Of a stretch of DNA of 64,000 nt, positions 11,684-22,104 are shown one piece after another (position 1 is the stretch's first letter; the number at the start of each line of letters is the position of its first letter). Where the stretch lies: NCBI GenBank assembly GCA_947095535.1, contig OX352773.1, forward strand, positions 126,744,830-126,808,829, read 5' to 3'. Below the pieces are notes generated by a model. That model did not search any database, had not been told where the DNA came from, and saw only the letters and a list, made by a program, of their open reading frames with translations. Both the position numbers and the translations under genes were made by a program. The stretch comes from Poecilobothrus nobilitatus (Eukaryota > Arthropoda > Insecta > Diptera > Dolichopodidae).

Positions 11684-13237
11684 TGGAATTCACAGATATC
11701 AGTAAGGCCTTTGATCTAATTCCCTTTAAAATTATCCTTGAGAAGCATAAAGCAGTAGGATTTTGAAGTCATAGCGTTAAATGGTTATCCTCTTACTTGT
11801 CATATAGATCATACCAGGTTCTTTTTAAATCTACCATTTCTGCAACTTACGTTGCAAATTCAGGAGTGCCATAAGGTAGCCATCTAGGTCGTTTATTTTC
11901 CGTAGTGTCGATCTATGACTGTCCACTTTGTTTATCTCACTCACGTCTTCTCAGTTTCGCTGATGATACCAAAATCTGCAAAACTATAACTTCCACTCGT
12001 GATTGTGAGTTGTTGCAATATGATCTCAACCAATTTAGTTCATGGTGCAGAAACAACAATCTCAAACTAAATGTAAGCAAATGCCTAATTATGAGCTTTT
12101 CAAGGTTACGAGCTAACTCAACAATCAATTATGATTACGTTCTCAACGACCAACTTATTAAAAGAACAGATCGTACTTCTGATTTGGGACTGATCCTTGA
12201 TAGTAGGTTAGATTTCAAGAGTCACTACAACTCCATAATAAATAAAGCTAACTCAACTCTTTGATTTATTATGCGTTGGTCAAAAGAGTTTTCTGATCAT
12301 TATATCACTCAGCAAATTTTTACTACTTATGTAAGACCTATACTTGAATACTCGAACCAAGTATGATCTCCATATCGTGATATAGATATTTCACGTATTG
12401 AATCGGTCCAAAAAAGATTTCTTCGTTTCGCTTTACGTAACCTTGCTTGGGCGGATGCTATACGTCTTTCTCCATATGAACCTAGATTTTCTTTAAGTAA
12501 TTTAAACTCTCACCAGTCACGCCGTCTAGTGGCGGATATCATATTCGTTCAGCAGATAGTTCGCGGTGATATCAACTCCTCCTCTATTCGTGAAAAAATG
12601 AGGTATAGAGAAAATCTAAATAATTTAAGATCGGTCGAGCTTTTTAATGTGTCACACCATTCTGCAGACTATGGTAAATTTGAGTCTATTTCGCGTATGT
12701 TAAGAGAGACTAACTGTTTTTTGTTAGCTTTTGATAACATTGATTCATAGTGGAAATTATAATTCAGTTTGTTATCCAAAACCATTCCCAAATCTGTAAT
12801 ATGATCCACACATTCTAGGTTGCAGTTTTGTATGGAATAATTATGCATCAATTTGGATCTGTTCCGTGAAAAGGTCATAGTATAGCACTTACTAACGTTG
12901 AGATCTAGCATGTTGTCAGATCACCATTTTTCTAAGCACTTCAATTTTGATTGAAGAAAACAGCAATCAGTATCATTCTAGCATAAGTAAGGTGGGCAAC
13001 ATCTGATAAGAAATTCTAAAGATCACTTATATATAACTTTACTTATATACTTTACTTCTAAAAAACTTTGTAAAGATCTTGCACTTTACTTGTTAAGTTA
13101 TTTTGGATTTTTGTATAACCTCCAATGAATTATTTACGTTCGATATTGTGTTTAAAAATTTGTTACTTAATTCATCCAATTTATGATTTAAAGTTTTCAT
13201 AAAGCCAATAAAATACTCCGGGCAACGCCGAGTACTC
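11684..13237 (+). repeat. Tandem duplication, unit 2, with LINE-C pseudogene
   Basis: This near-identical second copy of 10,211-11,683 again reads AFDLIPFKII, FADDTKICKT (near 11,956-11,985), stops after NSTL and after NQV, and an open 73-codon tail at 12,529-12,750. It runs on through the minus-strand LINE-C scrap, here longer (12,669-12,911, with LNVSKCYTMTFS), into the Helitron-H 3' end. The right end matches 24,590-25,100 as well. Confidence 0.9.
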
Positions 13238-13333
13238 TGCTAGTTATGTTATATTAACGTAGAAACAAAAGTTAGTAATCTTTATTTCATACAGCCTATA
13301 AAATACTTCGGACAACGCCGGATACTCTGCTAA
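13205..13333 (+). mobile_element. Two stacked Helitron-H 3' ends
   Basis: Two terminal hairpins lie 90 bases apart. The first is TACTCCGGGCAACGCCGAGT (13,214-13,233) followed by CTAG at 13,240-13,243. The second is TACTTCGGACAACGCCGGAT (13,304-13,323) followed by CTAA at 13,330-13,333. Each has a GC-rich stem and then the CTRR terminus of Helitrons, followed by T. The same pair is at 25,070-25,190. This suggests one Helitron inserted at the end of another. Confidence 0.7.
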
Positions 13334-13782
13334 TATTTTTTTTTTTTATTTTTATTCATTATTTTTATTTCATTATTAAGTTCATAAATTAAGCTTATAA
13401 AATAATAACTAATACTAAAATTCAGGATATAATAAATCATGATTAAAGAAAAATAATAAATTTGAATAAAATAAAAATAGCAAAAAATCATTCTGATGCT
13501 ATATAGTTTCTAATAGCATGAGTCGAATGGTTTATAATGACTTAGTCTATATACTAGTTTAAAGATTAAAATTAAATTCAAAATTTGTTGTCGTTGGGGT
13601 ATATAATGTAATTGCTGACAACAGAGTTAATGAACATTTCCATAAATACATAGTGTTATGAAACTTTACAATTATAAAGTAAAGCAAAAAAAAAAAAAAA
13701 AAAAATTTTTGCGTAATAAGAATTAAACTTTTTAGCACATTTCCAAAAAAATTTTGAAAAAATGTGCTTATTAGTTTCACTC
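13334..13782. other. AT-rich spacer, no gene seen
   Basis: Between the Helitron ends and the tandem-unit element this stretch is low-complexity A/T with a poly-A run at about 13,685-13,704. The short open frame on the minus strand (13,559-13,780) is dominated by phenylalanine and leucine from A/T runs and I do not regard it as a gene. Confidence 0.5.
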
Positions 13783-15460
13783 TGTCCGTCCGTCCGTCCG
13801 TCTGTTTACAAAACTTCTACACCGTTAAAGATAGAGAAAAAAAATTTTAACCATAGGTAGGTCTTGTAAAAAAAATAATTTTGTGGAACAACTTTTTCAT
13901 GTAGCCCCCCCCCATTACGGAGCTACACCCCCTCAAACTTTGAAAAAGCCCTATTTTTAAATGCATATATCTTATGTTCTGCTTAAGATTTTTTCAATCT
14001 GAAAACGTCATTCGACAGGTATTTCTTTTATCTTTGTAAATTAATATCAAAATTATACAATTTTTTTAAATTTAGTATTCAAATTTACCGTTATGTGAAA
14101 ACCAAATTTTGCATGATTTTTCTACTTTCATAACTCCGGCACGCTTCTAGATACAAGCTTGACATTTTGAGGCAAGAAAGAACTTTTAGAATTAGTATAA
14201 GTTTCCTCAGAAAATTTTTTCGGACCACCCCCTGTTTATGAGCTATTAGGGCTTAAAAATTGAAAATTTGCTATTTTTAAATACCTGTAACTTAGGAACC
14301 TGCACACATTTTACTTCTGCAAGATGTAAAAATTAAAGCTACAATAATATATTTTTACGTGTGTGAAAGGTTTATTTTAATTGTAAAGGGTTCCAAAGTT
14401 GCAGCTCTTCAAAATTGTAAAAAAGCCCCATTTTCAGATGTATATATCTCGGGCTCTGCGTAATAGTTTTGCAATCTAAAACCGGCAGAAGATCCAAAAT
14501 TTTATTATCTATATAAAACAATATCAAAATTATGTAATATTATGTAATTTACGATTTAAATTTACCGTTATGTGAAAACCACATTTTGCATGAAATTTCT
14601 TTTTTCATAACTCCGGCACCCCTTTAGATAGGAACCTGAAATTTTGAGACAAGAAAGAACGTTTAGAATTAGTATAAGTTTCCTCAGAAAATTTTTTGGT
14701 AACGCCCCCTCTTTAAGAGTTATTACGCTTCAAAAATTGAAAATTTGCTATTTTTAGACACCTGTAACTTAGGCACCTGTAAAAATTTTTCTTCGGCAAG
14801 ACATGAAAATGAAAGCTACAATAATATATTTTTACGTGTGTGAAAGGTTTATTTTAGTTGTAAAGGGTTCCAAAGCTGCAGCTCTTCAAAATTGTAAAAA
14901 AGCTCCATTTTCAGATGTATATATCTCGGGCTTTGCGTAATAGTTTTGCAATCTAAAACCGTCAGAAGATCGAAAATTTTATTATCTATATAAAACAATA
15001 TCAAAATTATGTAATATTTTGTAATTTACGATTTAAATTTACCGTTATGTGAAAACCACATTTTGCATGAAATTTCTTTTTTCATAACTCCGGCACCCCT
15101 TTAGATAGGAACCTGAAATTTTGAGACAAGAAAGAACTTTTAGAATTAGTATAAGTTTGCTCAGAAAATTTTTTGGTAACGCCCCCTCTTTAAGAGTTAT
15201 TACGCCTCAAAAATTGAAAATTTGCTAATTTTAGACACCTGTAACTTAGGCACCTGTAAAAACTTTTCTTCGGCAAGACATAAAAATTAAAGCTTCAATA
15301 ATATATTTTTACGTGTGTTAACAGCTTTTCTTAGTTATATAGGATTCCGGACTTACGGCCCCTCAAAATCTCAAAAATGTCTTATTTTCAAGTTTTTTCT
15401 TATTACATGAAATTTTCAAATTTTTGTGTAAGTCACACTTCTAAACAGTTTGTATTGAGT
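13783..15460 (-). mobile_element. HINE-2 relative with 477 bp tandem units
   Basis: The block starts with a GTCC microsatellite (13,785-13,803). The segment at 13,900-13,950 is the reverse complement of 23,235-23,300 in HINE-2 copy 2 (shared core GTAGCTCCGTAA). From about 14,085 it is a tandem array: the landmark TTACCGTTATGTGAAAACC falls at 14,085, 14,562 and 15,039, a spacing of 477 both times. The third unit runs out near 15,330. GTCC-type microsatellites next to a conserved core are a known feature of dipteran mini-me/DINE elements. No hairpin terminus is visible, so the ends are lost or diverged. Confidence 0.6.
14085..15400. repeat. 477 bp tandem repeat, about 2.6 units
   Basis: Units begin at 14,085, 14,562 and 15,039. 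Units 2 and 3 are very alike; unit 1 is more diverged (for example CTGTTTATGAGCTATTAGGG in unit 1 where units 2 and 3 read CTCTTTAAGAGTTATTACG-like sequence). Each unit contains an AACTCCGGCACCCC-type core and a CTGTAACTTAGG core. The unit is about one copy of the HINE-2 body. Confidence 0.85.
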
Positions 15461-15499
15461 TTTGGAAATGTGCGCTTTTAAAAACCGTTGGTTTACATT

Positions 15500-16021
15500 C
15501 TACCTTGTTTTTAAAGTTTTCAGAGTCTTGTAGAAGTATAGGTTTCTTACTGTAAGAATACCAAATGAAACAAATAAGTTATGGGTATGTGTTAGTCTAT
15601 TGCACTTACTGATCACTCTTATTGCAAATTTTTTAGACGTAATTAAGCAACGTAATTTGTTAAAATATGAACCACCCCAACCAGCAATACCGTATTGCAG
15701 TTTAGAATGAAAAAGAGCATAGTAAATACTTAAGCAAACTTTAGTAGAACTGTAGAGACTTACTACATATATTAGCCTAATAACATTATTTAGATACTTT
15801 TTTAGATATTTAGTGTGTTCAATACATGACATATTAGAGTCAATGATTATACCTAAATATTTAAAATGATCAACCTTTTCAACCTTGAAACAATTGAAAT
15901 TGCACTCGGTGACAGAATTAGTATTGAGGGAGCGACAGAAAGGTGAATGATAGAAAATATCAAAATTTTGTGAAGGAGAGCTATAGATATTGAAAATCAT
16001 GAATTTGGTTTTTTCACTCAT
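15500..16021 (-). pseudogene. LINE-B post-RT region
   Basis: This 173-codon open frame continues ORF2 after the catalytic FADD box. It contains the conserved sequence around FKYLGIIIDSNMSC, then a helical stretch, SKLQYGIAGWGG, and SKKFAIRVISKCNR, which are the usual landmarks downstream of the RT palm in CR1/Jockey-like elements. It ends at a stop after KTLKTR. It was once fused in frame to the RT; the break lies at 16,021-16,150 (stop plus frame change). Confidence 0.85.
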
Positions 16022-16151
16022 AGCGAGTTTGTATTTACCAAATCAACTACGAAGTACTATTAGATCATGACTCATAAAATCTGCACACTCATTGATGTTA
16101 GAGGCAGCATAAGTAAAAGCAGTATCATCTGCAAATGCAGTCGGTAAGCCT

Positions 16152-17825
16152 TTAAAGCCAGTCGGTAAGCTGCAGAAGGAGTGAATTAATATAAATTAAA
16201 AAAAAGATAGGGCCGAGAACAGACCCTTGCGGAACTCCACAAGTTATATGTGTAAAAGAACTGGTCACATTGTTAATTTTCACTCTTTGTTTTCTGTTTG
16301 AGAGAAACGAACGAAACCATTGTAAAATAAAGCCTCTGAAGTCAGCTTTGGATAGTTTCAGTAATAGGAGATTATGATCTACAAAATCAAAAGCTTTTTT
16401 GATATCAATAAAGAGTGCGGAGGAAGTTTTGCCATTATTTAAATCATTATAAATTTCAGAACAGAATTTCAATAAAGCTCCTTCGGAAGATTTGTTTTTT
16501 AAAAAGCCGAACTGACAGTTATTGAATATTTGATTTTTATCTAAGAAATACATAATTCTTCGCTTAATTACTTTTTCAAAAATTTTAGAAAAAGCAGATA
16601 AAAGCGAAATAGGTCGGTAATTGCTAATACATAGTGGATCACCCTTTTTAAATAAAGATAAAATTTCGGCGTGTTTTAGGATATCCGGAAAAGAACCATG
16701 AATCACACTTAGATTAAACAAATGAACGAGAACATCAACAATTTGAAAAGAAATTTTTTTCAATATGAAGCTGTTAAAACCATCAATACCTATTGCTGGA
16801 GATGCTTTCAAATTAGAGATAGTAGCTAAAATTTCTGAACCAGAGATAGGTTCAAAACAAAAACTATTTTCCTGAATTGGATTGTCAATGCCATTCCAAT
16901 CGCAATAACCTAAAAGATTAGAGCTAATACTAAGCTCATTCGCAATGCAAGAAAAGAATTTATTAAAACAATTCGCAATTTCTACTGGTTCCCGAATAAA
17001 TTCATTATTGATACTAAGATTAATGATATTATTACTTTTTTTCCTATTTAAAAGAGAATTGACTACTTCCCATTCTTTTTTAGTATTACCTTTGACTAGA
17101 TTAAATTGGTTGATATAATAGTTATGTTTGCAAATATTTATTTCGTTATTAACTTCCTTGCACAATTTCTTATAATGTTTTTTTAATCTTTCATTATTCA
17201 GATTTTTTCTTACAGTTTTGAAAAGATTATTTCGGATATTAATTTTGTTAAGAAGTGTAATATTCATACAAGGTTTCAGTTTTTTAGAATTCTTGCAATT
17301 ATGTCTTGAGGAATAGGTACCATCATGTAAATAATTAGATAGAATGTTTACAAAATTTTCAAAAGCATTAGACACATTAGATTCACAATACACATCTTTC
17401 CAATTTTCCAAATTAAGCTTTGAAATAAATAGATCAAAGTTGATTGGTTTAAAATTCAAGGAAATATTAGAAGATTTTACTTTAGTTGGATTTGACTTTA
17501 GCGACAGTTTTATCATAACGTGATCAGTAATGGAAGCATCGAAAATAGGTGAAATAACACAATCGCCTAAATTAATATGGTTTCTAATAAAAACATGATC
17601 AATACATGTCGAACTAGAAGAGGTAACACGTGTAGGTTCATTAATTAAAGAATGAAAACCTCTAGAAGACATAAAGAATAGATAATCATCTATTTCTTTA
17701 GATGAGGCTAAAATGTCAATATTCATATCACCTATTATTATACAAAATTTTTGCTTAATATCACTAAATAAAACTTGGAGATCACAAAAAAAGGCGTATA
17801 TCATTTCTATGAAATCTATACACAC
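16152..17825 (-). pseudogene. LINE-B endonuclease C-terminal half and reverse transcriptase
   Basis: This 557-codon frame is the longest non-repetitive open frame in the window. Nuclease motifs are GDMNIDILAS near residues 32-41 and the catalytic TDHVMIKLS near 100. RT motifs in order are IGIDGFNSFILK, LFKKGDPLCISNYRPISLLS, GFLKNKSSEGALLKF, the first catalytic block LFIDIKKAFDFVDH, and GVPQGSVLGPIFFLIYIN. The frame stops just before FADD. The FADDTAF codons exist at 16,121-16,138 in another frame, because of a 21 base direct duplication at 16,138-16,170 plus a one-base frame change. Without that local damage ORF2 would be close to intact. Confidence 0.9.
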
Positions 17826-18123
17826 AAAGAAAACAAAATACTTCTTTATCTAATTCAACTATAATCTTAATAAAATCCGCACTAATACGATTGAAACAGA
17901 AAAATTTGCATTTAATATTGTTTTTAACAAAAGCAGCCACACTTCCAGAACAACAATTGTTGTTGCAACAAGCATAAAAATTGAAATTTGGAATGTTATA
18001 ATTATTAATCTCCTCATCAAAAATCCAAGTCTCACTTAAAAAAATTATACTAGGAATATTTGATGTATTTGATGTAAAAGAAGGCAAGATTAAATGGTTG
18101 ACAAAGAGAAAACAAAATAAATT
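17782..18123 (-). pseudogene. LINE-B endonuclease N-terminal part
   Basis: This 101-codon frame gives the front of the nuclease: PSIIFLSETWIFDEEI, carrying the catalytic glutamate of the SETW motif, a glycine/cysteine-rich NNNCCSGSVAAFVKNN (usually a gene-conserved GGG-V segment), and FCVYRFHRND. Its end overlaps the next frame (from 17,825), so a frameshift near 17,800 divides the nuclease. In-frame sequence upstream of the annotated TTG (to about 18,123) stays open and hydrophobic; the true ORF2 start was probably there. Confidence 0.75.
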
Positions 18124-18230
18124 AAACTATTTTACTTAAATGTTCAAAACTTAAAATTTTAATTATATTACTGACTTCTTCTTTCTTAATAGAAATAGTG
18201 GAATTGCTCACCCAGAGAAATTTGTAATTA
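18124..18230 (-). pseudogene. LINE-B ORF1 C-terminus, separated by a Helitron piece
   Basis: Read on the minus strand from 18,230 the sequence gives DKFDNYKFLWVSNSTISIKK and ends LSFEHLSKIV before a TAA. This is the typical C-terminal motif of LINE ORF1 proteins with an RRM-like core (an aromatic-valine-tryptophan block, then isoleucine-lysine-lysine). It fits directly onto the sequence that breaks off at about 19,174, where the LFNKAKEEKKR helix ends. The two pieces restore one domain if the Helitron segment is set aside. Confidence 0.8.
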
Positions 18231-19173
18231 TCAAATTTATCAATCCGTTTCAGCATCAGGCTTCAATGAATTTTTTTAATTTATTTGTAGTCGCGCTTGA
18301 ACGGGTAGACCAATTGAGTTGAAAATTTAGAAAAGTTTAGCTCTTTTACCACAGAAGCTTACTAAGTTGATTTGATTACGATCCATTAACCTGTTTCGGG
18401 AAAAGGGCTCAATAAAATGTTTTAATTTCTTTGTCATCGCGCTTGAACGGGTAGACCAATTGAATTGATAATTTACAAAAGTTTAGAACTTTTACCACAG
18501 AAGCTCACTAAGTTGATTTGGTTACGATACATTAATCCGTTTTAGCATCAGGCCTCAATAAAATTTTCAATTTTTTTGTTGTCGTGCTTAATCGGTTTGA
18601 CCAATTGAAAATTTTGCACAAGTATGTCACTTTAACACAAAAGCTCATTCAAATAATTTTGTTGTGATACAGTAACCCATTTCGACACGATAGACTGCCA
18701 AATAAAACTTTTTGTTTCTAATTGGTTCATTACTAACATGTGGTGTACCTATATAAGATGTATGTGTATAATAATATATTTCCAAAAAATATCATTGAAA
18801 TATGTAGATACTATATCTGTAAAGTACGTACACCTAAAAATGAAAAACTCAAAAATGAGTACATACATATTTATAGAAAAGAAAACATTACATTCTTATC
18901 CATATACAAATATAATCTTTACACATATTTTTAGCCTTATTCAATATCAATTTCAAAACGTAGGTACTTATTAGAAAAAGTTAAGGTAAAAAAAAATGTC
19001 TTGTTGATTTGTAAAACAACAATCCTGTCTTTTTTATATTAAAACTGTGTTAAGCAAATTCTGAGATGTATGCATTTTAAAAGAAACTTTTTCAAAATTT
19101 GAAAAGCTGTGGGTGCTGTAGGATGTCCAACGGTGAGGGTACATAAAAAAGTTCTGCTACAACATTACTCTTT
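18231..19173 (+). mobile_element. Helitron-H copy 3, internal fragment inside LINE-B ORF1
   Basis: The sequence matches Helitron-H copy 5 from about 26,074 (middle of the tandem units) to 27,215, with an internal deletion that joins 26,555-equivalent sequence to the CATTACTAACATGTGGTG segment at 18,727. Neither Helitron terminus is present: it starts TCCGTTTCAGC within a unit and stops at CAACATTACTCTT. Both flanks are LINE-B ORF1 coding sequence on the other strand. Confidence 0.8.
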
Positions 19174-19800
19174 CTCTTTTTTTCCTCCTTCGCTTTATTA
19201 AAAAGTTTACACATATAAGCGGTGAGAGAGTCATTAATATAAATTTTTTTGTTTTTAATCTCATTAACGTAAACAGCATCAGTATTAAATTTCATCAATT
19301 TTTTTTTTCTTCATAATTTTAAGTTTGGTATGGAGAGAATTAAATTTAACGTGAGCGATGCTAGATGTAAGATGAGAATTATGCTGAGAATTAACTGTTG
19401 AACTTGTTGAATCAAATGTGTTAGTTCTCTTGGTATTTTTTACTTTTTTAACATAACAATTTTCTATGTCGTCATCTCTGATATCAACTCTGAACACATT
19501 ATTAAAAAGAGAAATTATTTTCTCTTTTACATTAGAATTAGTGACATCTTGTACTCCTAATATATCAACACAGTTTAATTTCTCTTTCTGCTGCAATGAA
19601 TTAATTTTATTCTCAAGAAGATCTATTTTTTTTGTCAGTGTTGAGTTGTTGTCTTCAAGATGTTCAATTCTAACAATTACATCGGCAATCAGATTCTGAG
19701 TTTTGATGATTTCTTCATACAAAGTATGCTGTGTTATTTCGCCATTATTATTAGAAATGTTGTTGTTGAATTGTTGTATGGTATTGGTAGTATATTATAT
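19174..19800 (-). pseudogene. LINE-B ORF1 (coiled coil plus RRM-like)
   Basis: Two frames, 19,285-19,722 and 19,174-19,298, form the N-terminal and middle parts of an ORF1 protein, an RNA-binding chaperone that packages LINE RNA. The first has a leucine/isoleucine heptad coiled coil (NLIADVIVRIEHLEDNN to about residue 45), then LNCVDILGVQD, the start of the RRM-like fold, and a serine/threonine-rich insert. After a one-base frameshift in an A-run near 19,300 the second frame reads FNTDAVYVNE, then YINDSLTAYMCKLFNKAKE, the helix before the C-terminal motif. An asparagine-rich lead-in stays open to about 19,790. Confidence 0.8.
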
Positions 19801-19809
19801 ATTACCTAA

Positions 19810-21413
19810 TCTAATAAAAGAAATTCTGTTTGTTTGTTTGTGCCCTTTTCACGTAAACATCACGAGTTCGATTGCAACCCAACTTTGCATGAATATTTCT
19901 ACAACCCTGAAAGGAGTTATAGGCTTTATAACGCTTCAGTTTATTAACCCATTGCGGTCCGAGAGCATTTTAAAGCTTTTGGTTTTTTCGTTGTCCTGCC
20001 TAAACGGTTTGACCGATTGAGTTGAAAATTTGTATAAATGTTGCTCTTATCGGGTACCAAAGAAATATATGCAATATATTGCAATATCGTTGCAATATAT
20101 TAACCGGGTTCAACCCGGCGGGCTTCCAAAAAATTTTTGTTTCCGATTCATGTCCAATTTTGTATGGTGGTTTTGTGGTCTAAAAAAAGCCTGACAAACA
20201 TTTTTATAAAGTTTCGGTAACCCGTTTGGGCACGAAAGCCGACAAAATTCATTAAATATTTTTGTTGTCCTGCTTAAACTGTTTAATCAATTGGTTTCAA
20301 AACTTGGACAACTATTGCTCTATATTAGAAAAGCTCACTAAGTTAATTTTGCTACGATCCATTAACCCGTCTGGACACCAGGGCTCAATAAAATTCTTTA
20401 ATTTCTGTGTTGTCGAGTTTAAACAGTGACAGATTTTTGCGAATGTTCGTTAACCCATTTCCGCACGAGTACCTATTAAAAATATTCTGCCCAATTTTCT
20501 ATACTGTTATTATTATTAAAAAAATATTTCCACCACTCTTTTACTTTTGTCTATACTGTTTTTAAAATTCCATAAAAAGCTTTTAATGCAAATTCTAATA
20601 TATAATAGTAATTAAAATAACCTAATTAAGTATCTTAAGAATACTGTGCTAAAGTTTTAACAACATAACATTTTCGGCAGTTATTAAAAAGCAGAAATAA
20701 TCTCGTCCATACGACAATCATTATGGACGTTTATTTGTCGTCATTTAGAAATTCATTACTAACATGTGGTGTACCTATATAAGATGTATGTGTATAATAA
20801 TATATTTCCAAAAAATATCATTGAAATATGTAGATACTATATCTGTAATGTACGTATACCTAAAAATGAAAAACTCAAAAATGAGTAAAACTGTGCTTAA
20901 GTTGCTTTAAACTGTGTTAAGCAAATTCTGAGATGTATGCATTTTAAAAGAAACTTTTTCAAAATTTGAAAAGCTGTGGGTGCTGTAGGATGTCCAACGG
21001 TGAGGGTACATAAAAAAGTTCTGCTACAACATTACTCTTCTAAGAGACCTATGCAAACGGACGGACAGAGTAAAATTAACAGCAAATTTTTAAAAATGTG
21101 CTTCTAAGGATAATTCTTAAAAACATGACGTGCATTACTTACGAAAAAAAATGTATTACATTATGATTTTTTATAATTGAAATGCGATATTGAATTTCGG
21201 TATCAGCGAATATATTGTGGAAACTTAATTGTCCCTAATAGTATACTCAATAGATTACTAATTCCTTTAAATATTTTTTGTAAACGAATTGTTTCTAATT
21301 CTTCGCTCTGTTTATTCAGTTTGCTAAAAAATATTTAATGAAATGTAATTAAATGATAATAATTAAATGTAGTAAAAATTAAAATATTAACACCAGTAAC
21401 TGTAAATGCATAT
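19810..21413 (+). mobile_element. Helitron-H copy 4, tandem array contracted
   Basis: The copy starts TCTAATAAAAG at 19,810 after an A, then (GTTT)n and the family 5' block. Relative to copy 5 it lost about 900 bases of the central tandem units: after TCGAGTTTAAACAG (near 20,424) it jumps to TGACAGATTTTTGCG. It keeps the rest of the body to TGCATAT at 21,413, where a gypsy LTR begins, as in copy 5. The identical LTR insertion point shows that copies 4 and 5 descend from one Helitron that already carried the gypsy. Confidence 0.75.
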
Positions 21414-21992
21414 TGTAATATGCCACTCCAATTTATTATTATTTTACTTTTAATAAGTAATAAGTATAAGTAGGTTAAAGTATAATGCAACATATGGTTT
21501 TCATATGTTATTTTCGTTTTGTTATTTTTAAAAATTAAAAACAATAACTAGGTCATTTTTAAATTTATGAAAGTAGAACTAATTGCAGAGAAAAAGAGGT
21601 AATTTTGAAAGTATGAAATAAGAGTGATCACATTGCAATTTTGCACTAAATTATTGAATGAATTTAGTTCTTCTTTTTAAAAGACCTTAAATATTTTGTA
21701 AATGCTGGTTTGCATTGCCAGCATGACCAATTTTTGTAAATTCTATTCTTTTGAATATGTAAGAAAATAAGTTATAAAAGTCTTTTCAATAATGGATATG
21801 TGCATTAGAAGTTAAGAGGTGGAAGTGCAAAGATGTAGATAAAATAATAATCATATAATAGTGGAATGATAGTGTAAAATTAGAACTAAAATAATTAGGA
21901 ATAAAAATATAATAAAAAGCATTATTAACAATATAAACAATTTTACTTATTCATTCATAACATACTTACTTACAAAAGAATGTTCAAAAATA
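21414..21992 (+). repeat. Gypsy LTR, copy in first duplicated block
   Basis: This stretch is a long terminal repeat matching 27,590-28,148 and 33,636-34,226. It begins TGTAATATGCCACTCC and ends before the primer-binding-like sequence at 21,993. It is not a solo LTR, since leader sequence follows. Confidence 0.8.
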
Positions 21993-22104
21993 TTGTTATC
22001 AGATGTGGGTATAGAATATGAATTCTATACACCAAAACAGTATTAGTTATTGAAAAAAAAAATTGCGAAGTATACATAAGTAATAAATTAGTAAAATGAA
22101 AATT
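21993..22104 (+). repeat. Gypsy PBS-like site and leader, first block
   Basis: TTGTTATCAGATGTGGG at 21,993-22,009 sits directly after the LTR and looks like a tRNA primer-binding site (it resembles the TGGTGTCAGAAGTGGG type, which I recall for tRNA-Leu-primed insect gypsy elements). Leader sequence follows to about 22,104, matching 28,164-28,250, and resumes at 23,677 after the HINE-2 insertion. Confidence 0.55.

Larger units (their letters stand above)
15497..19800 (-). mobile_element. LINE-B copy 2, nearly complete, split by a Helitron piece
   Basis: On the minus strand, ORF1 begins beyond 19,722 and reads through a coiled coil and an RRM-like region to about 19,174. A 0.94 kb Helitron-H fragment (18,231-19,173) then intervenes, and the ORF1 C-terminus resumes at 18,230 and stops near 18,124. 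ORF2 follows at once (endonuclease, RT, post-RT) and ends at 15,500. The 5' end is cut by Helitron-H copy 4 at 19,810. This is the best preserved LINE in the window. Confidence 0.85.

Noticed and set aside
13559..13780. Short hydrophobic open frame, possible membrane peptide
   Set aside because: Phe/Leu content comes from poly-A/T runs and there is no conserved motif or good start context.
18738..18974. Overlapping open frames in two phases
   Set aside because: They lie in the Helitron-H body, recur in other copies with stops, and have AT-driven composition.
21335..21544. Open frame conserved in two blocks (21,335-21,544 and 27,511-27,720)
   Set aside because: Both lie across the Helitron/LTR joint in duplicated DNA; conservation reflects the duplication and the frame is a shadow.
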